64,000 nucleotides of DNA, taken from Clostridia bacterium. Its GTDB lineage: Bacteria; Bacillota; Clostridia; Oscillospirales; Acutalibacteraceae. Shown here piece after piece: positions 28,391 to 35,710 of the stretch. The position numbers and the translations under genes are program-made. How positions within the stretch are numbered: the stretch's first letter is position 1; each line of letters opens with the position of its first letter. The notes beneath the pieces were generated by a model. It was not told the origin of the DNA. It did not search any database and saw only the letters and a list, made by a program, of their open reading frames with translations. The DNA lies in assembly GCA_017407645.1 (NCBI GenBank), contig JAFQWE010000023.1, positions 1 to 64,000 of the forward strand. Reading direction: 5' to 3'.

Positions 28391-28633
28391 TTATTCAATT
28401 ACGGTATACATTGTGGCGGCATTATCTTTTGTTGTGAATTCTGCCACCGCTTCCACCCTCACCTTGACGGTGCGTGTGCCAAAGGTAATTTCAATTATAT
28501 CCCCCTGTTTAACATCGTATGATGCCTTGACAGGTTTGCCGTTAGCACTGACTCGACCTGCGTCACAAGCCTCGTTGGCAACGGTGCGGCGCTTAATCAG
28601 TCGGGATACTTTTAAATACTTATCAAGTCGCAT
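28391..28633 (-). CDS. rqcP: S4-domain protein RqcP (YabO)
   Basis: 80 residues, an almost pure S4 RNA-binding domain: MRLDKYLKVSRLIKRRTVAN at the start, then GRVSANGKPVKASYDV. In B. subtilis this protein binds the 50S subunit and tRNA during ribosome-associated quality control and C-terminal alanine tailing. It has a strong GGAGG site and sits at the head of the yabO-yabP-yabQ-divIC-yabR run, just behind the hup terminator. Confidence 0.94.
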   Translation of the reverse strand: MRLDKYLKVSRLIKRRTVANEACDAGRVSANGKPVKASYDVKQGDIIEITFGTRTVKVRVEAVAEFTTKDNAATMYTVIE

Positions 28634-28647
28634 AGTTCCTCCGTTAC

Positions 28648-28680
28648 AAAAAAGTTGACCGATTTTAAAAATCGGTCAAC
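28648..28680 (-). terminator. Terminator of hup
   Basis: Perfect 13-bp stem GTTGACCGATTTT / AAAATCGGTCAAC followed by TTTTTT on the minus strand. Confidence 0.9.
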
Positions 28681-28704
28681 AGTTTGTTAGCTGATTTCTG
28701 CTAA

Positions 28705-28974
28705 TTAAAGAGCATCCTTAAGAGCCTTAGCTGCCTTGAATGCAGGAACCTTAGAAGCGGCAATCTTGATGGTCTCTTTAGTGCGGGGGTTAAGACCGGT
28801 GCGAGCTGCACGCTCTCTAACTTCGAAATTACCGAAACCGAAAACGGTTACCTTGTCACCATTTGCAAGTGCATCGGTGATGGTTGCGAATACTGCTGCA
28901 ACTGCCTTGTCAGCATCCTTCTTTGTAAGACCTGCTTTTTCAGCTACTGCTGCGATGAGTTCTGCTTTGTTCAT
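28705..28974 (-). CDS. hup: DNA-binding protein HU
   Basis: 89 residues from ATG 28974, with GGAGG 8 nt upstream. Starts [19 protein letters not shown] and carries the DNA-embracing arm signature [21 protein letters not shown] in two overlapping parts, with the usual length for HU. It is a dimeric nucleoid protein. It lies between mazG and rqcP, the typical clostridial position, and has its own terminator. Confidence 0.96.
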   Translation of the reverse strand: MNKAELIAAVAEKAGLTKKDADKAVAAVFATITDALANGDKVTVFGFGNFEVRERAARTGLNPRTKETIKIAASKVPAFKAAKALKDAL

Positions 28975-29019
28975 TGTAAAAACCTCCAAATATTTTTTAT
29001 ACTCAAGGCGTATAGCCTT

Positions 29020-29817
29020 TTATGAGTGCTGTTTAATTTCGTCCCAAAGTGCATCCATTTCTTCAAGTGTTAATTCTTTAAGATTTAAGCCCTTTGAAAC
29101 CGCCAACTGCTCCATTTTATCAAACCGTGATATAAACTTGTCAGTGGCTTTTGAGATTGCCTCTTCACCGTCAACCTTAAGAAAACGGGTTACGTTGACC
29201 ACGCTAAAAAGCAGGTCACCCACTTCTTCTGCAACGGCATCGGCATTGCCTGATTGCTCGGCGGCGCGCACTTCGTCGATTTCTTCATGAAGCTTGTCCC
29301 ACGCGCCTTGGGAATCCGCCCAATCGAAGCCAACCTTTGCGGCGCGCTTTTGCACCTTTGCGGCGCGCATTATTCCGGGAAATGCACGGGGCACGCTTAA
29401 CAAAGTGTCGGTATAGGTTTGTTGGTTCTTTTCTTCCATTTTAATGGCATCCCAATTATCGAGCACCTGACCGACTGTATCTGCCTTTACGGTGCCGAAA
29501 ACGTGGGGATGGCGGTGCACAAGTTTTTGACACACACCGTCTGCCACTTGGTCAAGATTAAAGTCGCCCGTTTCTTCTGCCATTCGCGCGTGAAAAACAA
29601 CCTGCATAAGCAAATCGCCCAATTCCTCGCACAAAGCGGCTTTATCGTCAGTATCAACGGCATCGGCAACTTCGTATGCCTCTTCAATCACATTGTTGCG
29701 AATTGACTGATGAGTTTGCTGCATATCCCAAGGGCAACCACCCTCGCCGCGAAGCAGACGGATAATCTGCACCAAATCATCAATACCGTATTTTTCTTTA
29801 AATTCAAAATCAACCAT
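29020..29817 (-). CDS. mazG: Nucleoside triphosphate pyrophosphohydrolase MazG (YabN C-terminal type)
   Basis: 265 residues with two MazG domains. The first has CPWDMQQTHQSI and the metal-binding EEAYEVADAVD and EELGDLL motifs; the second has EEIDEV and EEVGDLLFSVVNV. It hydrolyses NTPs to NMP and pyrophosphate and so clears non-canonical nucleotides. B. subtilis YabN fuses a methylase-like domain in front, which is missing here. Located between spoVB and hup in the conserved sporulation neighbourhood. Confidence 0.94.
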   Translation of the reverse strand: MVDFEFKEKYGIDDLVQIIRLLRGEGGCPWDMQQTHQSIRNNVIEEAYEVADAVDTDDKAALCEELGDLLMQVVFHARMAEETGDFNLDQVADGVCQKLVHRHPHVFGTVKADTVGQVLDNWDAIKMEEKNQQTYTDTLLSVPRAFPGIMRAAKVQKRAAKVGFDWADSQGAWDKLHEEIDEVRAAEQSGNADAVAEEVGDLLFSVVNVTRFLKVDGEEAISKATDKFISRFDKMEQLAVSKGLNLKELTLEEMDALWDEIKQHS

Positions 29818-29844
29818 TTTGGAAATCTCCCAACGAATACTATT

Positions 29845-31581
29845 TTAACCTATCCATTTGATTTTTGCAAGCAATTTTGCTAATTTTTCCCCTTTTGGAA
29901 GCATTTTTATATCATTTTCTGTAAAACTACGGGTAACGCCTAGGCAAATTGCATAAACAATTGCCGCAATTATTATGGAAATTGCTGTATTCACCTTTGA
30001 AGCACCTATTACAAGAGCAAGTGCCTTGTTGGCTCCAAATGCCGCCGCACCACACAATATAGCGGCAAAAGCAGGCTTGAAAAGGGTTGAAACAAGACTG
30101 ACTTTTGCTTTCGAAAATCGCAAATAGCAAACAAGATTGGCTATCAAAATATAACCGTAGCATACTGCAGTACCTACTGCAGCACCCTTGATATTGACAC
30201 TCTCAACACCAACCAAAACATAGTTAATGACAATTTTCAGCACAACACCCACCGCCATATTTATAACGGGGACGTTTTGCTTGCCGATTGCCTGAAGCAT
30301 ATTGGTAAGAGGCACTGCCATGCCTGCAAAAATTGCCGATATACCAAGGACTGACAAAATTGGCGTTGCGATAATTACCGCATTGGGTCTGCCGGAATAG
30401 AGCAGTTGTAATATGGGACCTGACAGGCAGGCTATACCCACACCTGCAGGCAGAGCAATCATTGCGGTAAGACGGATTATAGACTCACTGCTTTGATGAA
30501 TACCCTCTTTATCCTTTTGCGCCCAAGAGGTGCTGAGTGCAGGTATTGCACTGACACCGATAACCGACGTTATAGTCGGCACAAGATTGTAAATAGAAAA
30601 GGCAAAGCCCTTATAAATACCGTAAAGATAAGTGGGCAAATCTTTCATTTCTTCGGCAGACAGATTGGTTATGCCGTAATATTTGCCTGTTAAATCGGGC
30701 ACTGCTCCAACAACGTCGCCCAGTCGTGATTTAACTGTGGTAAGGTCAACAAGGCCTGCCACATCTCTGACCATTGAGCCGATTACGATAGGCAGTGCAA
30801 TGGCAAAAAGAGATTTAAGCAGCACACCTGAGGGTTGTGCCTGAGGTGACGCAGCAAGTTCTTCATCGGTTATGCCGTCACCCGTTACTTTGTGCTGAAT
30901 TCTTAGATAAACAGCACCTGCCGCCGCGCCCAAGGTTACACCAAGCACTGCCGCACCTGCGGCAAAGGGCAGACTTTGAGTTTCACTCATACCGTAAACG
31001 TTGATGCAAACGTACTTAGTAAGCCAAACAAGCACCAAGCCAAGCACCAATTTACCCGTTGCCTCGATAACCTGTGACACCGCAGTGGGTATCATATTGC
31101 GAAGTCCCTCATAATATCCGCGATAGGTAGACATTATGCAACAAAAAAGCACAGAAAAGGCAATAAGCACAATGGCATAAACGCAGTTGGCATCGGCAGT
31201 GATATTAAAGGTGGTGCGGAACCAATCGTTATAAAGATAAAAATAGGTAACAATCACCATAAGCAACGTGCCTGTTACACCCGTTATCAAAAAGGCGCGC
31301 TGTGCCAACTTTAAAAGGCGCCGCGTATCCCCATATCGCTTGGTAGCCATACTTTCGGCAACCATTCGGGATATGGCAACAGGCAATCCTGCCATTGCTA
31401 ATGAGTAAATAGGCAAATAGAGGTCATAGGCGGTGGAATAGTAGCCTGCGCCCAATTCACCAAGCATATTGTTAAGGGGTATGCGGTATATGGCACCAAG
31501 CACCTTTACAAGCGCTGTTGCTACGGCAAGTATCATCGAGCCTTGAAGCAAGTTCTGATAGGTGCGCTTTTTAGCCGACAT
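29845..31581 (-). CDS. spoVB: Stage V sporulation protein B-like lipid flippase (MOP superfamily)
   Basis: 578 residues with about 14 hydrophobic segments from residue 12 to the end. The opening GSMILAVATALVKVLGAIYRIPL is the polysaccharide biosynthesis / SpoVB-MurJ signature. It probably flips lipid-linked precursors during spore cortex peptidoglycan synthesis. The gene order spoVB-mazG-hup-rqcP-yabP-yabQ-divIC-yabR supports the SpoVB assignment over a general MurJ. Its ATG overlaps the final base of the preceding nucleosidase gene. Confidence 0.92.
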   Translation of the reverse strand: MSAKKRTYQNLLQGSMILAVATALVKVLGAIYRIPLNNMLGELGAGYYSTAYDLYLPIYSLAMAGLPVAISRMVAESMATKRYGDTRRLLKLAQRAFLITGVTGTLLMVIVTYFYLYNDWFRTTFNITADANCVYAIVLIAFSVLFCCIMSTYRGYYEGLRNMIPTAVSQVIEATGKLVLGLVLVWLTKYVCINVYGMSETQSLPFAAGAAVLGVTLGAAAGAVYLRIQHKVTGDGITDEELAASPQAQPSGVLLKSLFAIALPIVIGSMVRDVAGLVDLTTVKSRLGDVVGAVPDLTGKYYGITNLSAEEMKDLPTYLYGIYKGFAFSIYNLVPTITSVIGVSAIPALSTSWAQKDKEGIHQSSESIIRLTAMIALPAGVGIACLSGPILQLLYSGRPNAVIIATPILSVLGISAIFAGMAVPLTNMLQAIGKQNVPVINMAVGVVLKIVINYVLVGVESVNIKGAAVGTAVCYGYILIANLVCYLRFSKAKVSLVSTLFKPAFAAILCGAAAFGANKALALVIGASKVNTAISIIIAAIVYAICLGVTRSFTENDIKMLPKGEKLAKLLAKIKWIG

Positions 31582-32270
31582 TACATTGCCCCCTTAAAGT
31601 TGCCGATAACGTTAAGTATCATATCGGTCATTGAGGTTTCATAAACGGCGGCATCAAGATAAAGTCCCGATGCATCGTTGCCTGCATCATCGGATATGCG
31701 GCGCAGTGCAACTGTGCCAACACCCATTTTGTAGCCTGTTGATGCCACTGCCGCCGACTCCATATCGCAAGCAACTGCGCCGTAATTGTCGCGAAGTCGG
31801 TCACGCAAAGCGTCGTCGCACACAAAACAGTCACCGCTGACCATAACGCCCTTTGCAAGCGCAGGATAGAGGGTGAGAATCAAATCGTTAACCCCTTTGT
31901 GAGCATCATAAATATATTCCTGGTCGGGTTTTACCGCAGGAGCATATCCCAATGGGGTAAGGTCAAAGTCGTGCTCTAAAAATCGGGTTGCAAGAGCAGT
32001 GCTTCCACGGGGAGCGCCTGCAATTCCACCCGAATAGCCGGTGCTGACAAGAAGTTCAACTCCGTCTGCAAGCAAAAAGGCGGCGGCAGAGGCGGCGTTA
32101 ACCTTGCCTATTCCACAGTGGATTGCCGTAATCCTAACACCCCCGTGGGTAAAGCGCACACAATTCATTCCGCCAAGTTTATCAAGGGTGCCCCCAAGAG
32201 CCAATCCCTTGTCACGCATAGGCTCGTATTCACAACCGTCAGCGATTACTATGCCGATATAATCAAACAT
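31581..32270 (-). CDS. mtnN: 5'-methylthioadenosine/S-adenosylhomocysteine nucleosidase family protein
   Basis: 229 residues in the PNP/UDP phosphorylase fold. Substrate-binding Met170-Glu171 in ACDMESAA and catalytic Asp195 in RRISDDAGND match the nucleosidase active site, and GIGKVNAA is the phosphate/ribose loop. It should cleave methylthioadenosine and S-adenosylhomocysteine to adenine and a thioribose. The N-terminal GCEYEPM differs from the usual GAMxEE, so a related nucleosidase with another substrate is possible. It overlaps spoVB by one base and is likely co-transcribed. Confidence 0.88.
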   Translation of the reverse strand: MFDYIGIVIADGCEYEPMRDKGLALGGTLDKLGGMNCVRFTHGGVRITAIHCGIGKVNAASAAAFLLADGVELLVSTGYSGGIAGAPRGSTALATRFLEHDFDLTPLGYAPAVKPDQEYIYDAHKGVNDLILTLYPALAKGVMVSGDCFVCDDALRDRLRDNYGAVACDMESAAVASTGYKMGVGTVALRRISDDAGNDASGLYLDAAVYETSMTDMILNVIGNFKGAM

Positions 32271-32291
32271 AAATTATCCTCCACAGATAAA

Positions 32292-32314
32292 CGGGATGAC
32301 AAAAAATCATCCCG
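32292..32314 (-). terminator. Hairpin after the zinc-ribbon gene, probable weak terminator
   Basis: Perfect 8-bp stem CGGGATGA / TCATCCCG with a T-rich loop; only TTTATC follows on the minus strand, so termination may be partial. Confidence 0.5.
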
Positions 32315-32328
32315 CTATATAGTTTTAT

Positions 32329-32685
32329 TTAGTTGATAGTTTCACCGCATTTGCAGCAAAACTCTGCATCACCCAAATTGATGGCACCGCACTTATCACA
32401 AACGGTATCACCCTTGGCAAATGCCAACTCTCCGCGAAGTTCGCGAAGCTTTTCGGTTTCTAAATCAATTTCTTCAACAATAGCTTTTAATGCCTCGTCA
32501 TCAACGCTTTCACGCTTGATGCCTTGATAGTAAAGCTTGCCCAAAAGCTTGTAGTCACTTTCAATCTGAGAACGGACCTTGACAATTTGCAGTTTTACCT
32601 TTTGAACGTTAACAATTTCAGTAACCTTTTGACCGGTTGCATCCACAACCTCTTTAGCTTTTACAAAAGTATCTTCAAATTTCAT
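32329..32685 (-). CDS. Small coiled-coil protein with C-terminal zinc ribbon
   Basis: 118 residues. The N-terminal two thirds is a highly charged helical, probably coiled-coil region (residues about 5-85). The C-terminus has two CxxC pairs, CDKCGAINLGDAEFCCKCGE, typical of a zinc-ribbon. Proteins of this design are common in Firmicutes, but no function is established. It has a GGAGG site and is followed by a hairpin. Its upstream neighbour is a lipoprotein gene 14 bp away, so the two may share a transcript. Confidence 0.8.
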   Translation of the reverse strand: MKFEDTFVKAKEVVDATGQKVTEIVNVQKVKLQIVKVRSQIESDYKLLGKLYYQGIKRESVDDEALKAIVEEIDLETEKLRELRGELAFAKGDTVCDKCGAINLGDAEFCCKCGETIN

Positions 32686-32699
32686 ATTAGCCCCTCCGT

Positions 32700-33161
32700 T
32701 TATTTAATCTTTTCGCGTTTGATTGCATAGGTATCGGTAGATTTAACCTCTATCTTATCAACACCTGTTTGCGCCTTCTCTCCATTAACATAGAATGCCC
32801 AAAACTCCGTTTTGTTATCAAGAGTTACGCCAACAACCGTATCAACGTAAAGACCGTACTGTCCTTCTTCGCCCTTAATAAGTTCAAATTCAAGCAGAGC
32901 GTCGCTTAAATACTTTTTATCAGTATGGATAAAATAAATATCGTTAGACTTATAGCCGAAGGTATCAACAATTTCCAACTTAAACTTGGTTTTGCCCTTA
33001 CCCAGTTCGGCATACTCCATTTCCGATACGTCGTTAAGCATTCCTTCAATATAATTGCTGCTTGTAGGTTCTTTTTCGCCATGTTTTGAACAAGCGGTAA
33101 GATAAAGTGCAGAAGTTAAAACCAAAACCAAAATAAGAGTAACAGAAAAAATTCTTTTCAT
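32700..33161 (-). CDS. DUF4430-like lipoprotein
   Basis: 153 residues from ATG 33161, with AGGTG 7 nt upstream. The lipoprotein signal ends in YLTAC (Cys24). The body has GQYGLYVDTVVGV followed by FWAFYVNGEKAQTGVD and a KSTDTYAI end, the pattern of DUF4430 (transcobalamin C-terminal-like), a small beta-grasp-like domain in secreted or surface proteins. No ligand is known. The nearest neighbours give no functional hint. Confidence 0.8.
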   Translation of the reverse strand: MKRIFSVTLILVLVLTSALYLTACSKHGEKEPTSSNYIEGMLNDVSEMEYAELGKGKTKFKLEIVDTFGYKSNDIYFIHTDKKYLSDALLEFELIKGEEGQYGLYVDTVVGVTLDNKTEFWAFYVNGEKAQTGVDKIEVKSTDTYAIKREKIK

Positions 33162-33217
33162 AAACACACACCTATATAATTTGTTAGTTTATATTTTATC
33201 ATAAAATCCCCTTAAAG

Positions 33218-35095
33218 TCAACCGCGTCTGCCTTTTTGACGGGGTGGCTTTTTTCCTTTTTGTACGGGGCGTTTGTTTTGCCCGTTGCGATTGGGGGATT
33301 GGGGTGCGTTGACAAGACAGTTTGCTCCCGTGCCGATTAAATCGGTTCTGCCGATTTTTCGCAGAGCAGATAAAACTATCTGCTTGTTTTCAGGCTTGAA
33401 ATATTGGAGCAGAGCCCTTTGCTGCGCCTTTTCTTCGGGAGTCTTGGGCACGTATATGGGCTTTAAGGTTATTGGGTCAAGGCCCGTGTAAAACATACAG
33501 GTTGAGATTGTGCCCGGTGTGGGATAGAAATCCTGCACCTGCTCGGGATGAAGTCCCTCTTTTTTAAGGAAAAGAGCAAGTTCAACTGCATCGGCAAGGG
33601 TACTGCCCGGATGGGATGACATAAGATAGGGCACAAGATACTGCTTTTTGCCACAGCTTTTTGTAAGCTCGTAGTACCTCTTTTTAAAGCGCATATATGA
33701 CTCAATCTGAGGCTTGCCCATTGCACTAAGCACTGCCGCCGAGCAATGCTCGGGAGCAACCTTCAGCTGACCGCTTACGTGGTGGGCGACCAATTCTCTG
33801 AAAAAGCGCTCGTCCTTATCCTCAATAAGATAGTCAAAGCGGATACCTGAGCGGATAAACACCTTTTTGATGCCCTTGATTTCACGCAGTTTGCGAAGCA
33901 TTGCAAGATACTCGCTGTGGTCAACCTGCAAGGCGGGGCAAGGCTTGGGCGCAAGGCATTTTTTATCTTTGCAAAGACCTGCCGACAGTTGCTTCTGACA
34001 AGAGGGGCCGCGGAAATTGGCAGTGGGGCCGCCAACGTCGTGAATATAGCCCTTAAAGTCGGGCAGTTTGGTAAGAAGCTCTGCCTCTTGCAAAACCGAC
34101 TGTTCACTGCGGCAGGTGACCGCTCTGCCCTGATGATAGGCAATGGAGCAGAAGTTACAGGCACCGAAACAACCTCGGTTATGGGTTATGGAAAACTTGA
34201 CCTCTTGAAGACCGGGCACACCCCCAAGTTCATCGTATGAAGGATGCCAATTGCGGCAATAGGGCAGGCTGTATACCCTGTCAAGCTCTTCTGTTGTAAG
34301 GGGTGGTTGGGGTTCGTTTTGCACTACGATAACGTTACCGTGGCGCTGAATTACACGCTTGCCTCTGACGGCATCGTGCTCCCCTTGCTGTATACGGCAA
34401 GATATGGCATACTGCCGTTTACCGCTATCAGTAGGCTGACTGACCTGCTCAAAAGAGGGACACTCGGCGCAAGGGGCAGGCTGATATTCTGCCGTTTTGA
34501 CGGTATAGCAGGTGCCTTTTATATCGGTGAGGGCGGATATATCCTCTCCCCCGTTAAGTCGGTGAGCAATTTCGCTAACCTGCCGCTCACCCATTCCGTA
34601 CATAAGCAGGTCGGCGCCCGACTCCACAAGTACAGAGGGACGGACTTTATCATCCCAATAGTCATAGTGGGCAAAACGGCGGAGTGATGCCTCAAGTCCG
34701 CCAATGGCAATGGGAATATCACCCCATACACGACGGATAGCCTGACTGTATACGGTGACGGCGCGGTCAGGACGGTTGCCCGACTTGCCACCTGCGGTGT
34801 AGGCATCGTCACTGCGGCGACGCTTGGCGGCAGTGTAGTGAGCCACCATTGAGTCAATGTTGCCGCCGTTGACAAAAAAGGCAAGGCGGGGTTTTCCAAA
34901 GCGGCGGTAGTCGGCATCACACCGGGGTTGAGGCAGTATGCACACCTTAAAGCCCTCTGCCTCAAGGACACGGCTGACTATGGCGGTGCCAAAACTGGCG
35001 TGGTCAACGTAGCTGTCACCCGTAACAACGATTATATCGGGGGCATCCCATCCGCGCTTTTCCATTTCGGCTTTGGTTATTGGCAAAAACTCCAT
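33218..35095 (-). CDS. YgiQ family radical SAM protein
   Basis: 625 residues from ATG 35095, chosen because AAAGGAG lies upstream and MEFLPITKAEMEKRGWD is the standard family start. The radical SAM cluster motif RGCFGACNFCSIAYHQ has Cys-x3-Cys-x2-Cys. The C-terminal DUF3362-like domain and a Lys/Arg/Gln-rich, presumably disordered tail follow. YgiQ proteins are widely conserved but their substrate is unknown. It is monocistronic on present evidence. The longer upstream frame (to 35182) has no ribosome site. Confidence 0.93.
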   Translation of the reverse strand: MEFLPITKAEMEKRGWDAPDIIVVTGDSYVDHASFGTAIVSRVLEAEGFKVCILPQPRCDADYRRFGKPRLAFFVNGGNIDSMVAHYTAAKRRRSDDAYTAGGKSGNRPDRAVTVYSQAIRRVWGDIPIAIGGLEASLRRFAHYDYWDDKVRPSVLVESGADLLMYGMGERQVSEIAHRLNGGEDISALTDIKGTCYTVKTAEYQPAPCAECPSFEQVSQPTDSGKRQYAISCRIQQGEHDAVRGKRVIQRHGNVIVVQNEPQPPLTTEELDRVYSLPYCRNWHPSYDELGGVPGLQEVKFSITHNRGCFGACNFCSIAYHQGRAVTCRSEQSVLQEAELLTKLPDFKGYIHDVGGPTANFRGPSCQKQLSAGLCKDKKCLAPKPCPALQVDHSEYLAMLRKLREIKGIKKVFIRSGIRFDYLIEDKDERFFRELVAHHVSGQLKVAPEHCSAAVLSAMGKPQIESYMRFKKRYYELTKSCGKKQYLVPYLMSSHPGSTLADAVELALFLKKEGLHPEQVQDFYPTPGTISTCMFYTGLDPITLKPIYVPKTPEEKAQQRALLQYFKPENKQIVLSALRKIGRTDLIGTGANCLVNAPQSPNRNGQNKRPVQKGKKPPRQKGRRG

Positions 35096-35246
35096 AGCGC
35101 TCACTCCTTTCGTTAGTATATAGGTATTATAATGGATTTTGGGGCTTTTGGCAAGAGGGAATGCATTTATGCTCGCTTGCACGATATGTTGTTAGTAACA
35201 ACGCGGAATACGGGCTTCAATTGATGCAAAAGTTTTATTTATGTTC

Positions 35247-35495
35247 GTAGGAGATGGCGTTTACGACATTCCTTTAAAAGCCCTCCTCTGACGAGGGTGC
35301 GGGTGTCCGGTGGACACCTCTGCAAAGCAGAAGCACCGACCGAGGCGGTAGCCGAGACGGTGGCGCGCCGTAAGGCGTGACGGGAGGAGAGAAAGCATAC
35401 TCGTTTTAGTCTTTCTCTCCCTCAGTCATTTTTGACAAAATGACAGCTCCCTCGTCAGAGGGAGCCTTGGCGGAACGGATAAATCCGTTTCCTAC
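35247..35495. repeat. MITE-like interspersed palindromic repeat
   Basis: A 249-bp element with inverted termini GTAGGA / TCCTAC and inner inverted blocks CTCTGACGAGGG and CCCTCGTCAGAG. Between them are further hairpins, for example GGTGTCC-GGT-GGACACC and GGAGAGAAAG / CTTTCTCTCC. It has no open reading frame. From general knowledge, repeats containing CCCTCGTCAGAGGGAGCC occur in many copies in Oscillospirales genomes. It fills most of the gap between the YgiQ gene and the LRR region. Confidence 0.75.
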
Positions 35496-35500
35496 ATTCA

Positions 35501-35528
35501 AAAATCCCGTTCGTTTGAACGGGATTTT
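35501..35528. terminator. Symmetric terminator-like hairpin
   Basis: AAAATCCCGTTC / GAACGGGATTTT, a perfect 12-bp stem with a 4-nt loop and T residues on both sides. It sits just downstream, on the minus strand, of the truncated LRR fragment and may be its old terminator. Confidence 0.6.
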
Positions 35529-35534
35529 GTCGTT

Positions 35535-35660
35535 TTATTTTGCCACAAAGGTGAAACTGTGACGATAAGCATAATCTTTTACGTGAGTTTCATCTTTAGC
35601 AATCATTTGCAGGGATGAATTGCATCCCTCAAAAGCGGTAGATCGCATCTCATCCGTCCG
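35535..35660 (-). pseudogene. Remnant 3' end of an LRR_5 protein gene
   Basis: Translated on the minus strand, this stretch reads RSTAFEGCNSSLQMIAKD and then ETHVKDYAYRHSFTF, ending VAK and TAA at 35535. It closely matches the segment STAFEGCNSSLQMIAKDGTH...VKDYAKKRGFEF of the intact LRR protein next door (DNA 36565-36660), with clear base-level similarity. Upstream of this point the similarity decays and stops appear in frame. It is a degraded paralogue: the last part of a shorter LRR protein that ended soon after this motif. Confidence 0.8.
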
Positions 35661-35671
35661 AAGAAGGCTAT

Positions 35672-35707
35672 AAAAAACACCCAATTCGATTGAATCGGGT
35701 GTTTTTT
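35672..35707 (-). terminator. Terminator of the O-antigen ligase / LRR operon
   Basis: Stem ACACCC(A)ATTC / GAAT(C)GGGTGT with one internal mismatch, then a run of T on the minus strand, directly after the LRR stop codon. Confidence 0.85.
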
Positions 35708-35710
35708 GTG

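Noticed and set aside
26787..32270. An unusual gene mix of cell division, RNA-binding and sporulation genes
   Set aside because: The order spoVB-mazG-hup-rqcP-yabP-yabQ-divIC-yabR is the standard clostridial arrangement, so it is not novel.
35535..35660. An independent small gene downstream of the LRR gene
   Set aside because: It lacks a start and a ribosome site and matches an internal segment of the LRR gene, so it is a remnant.
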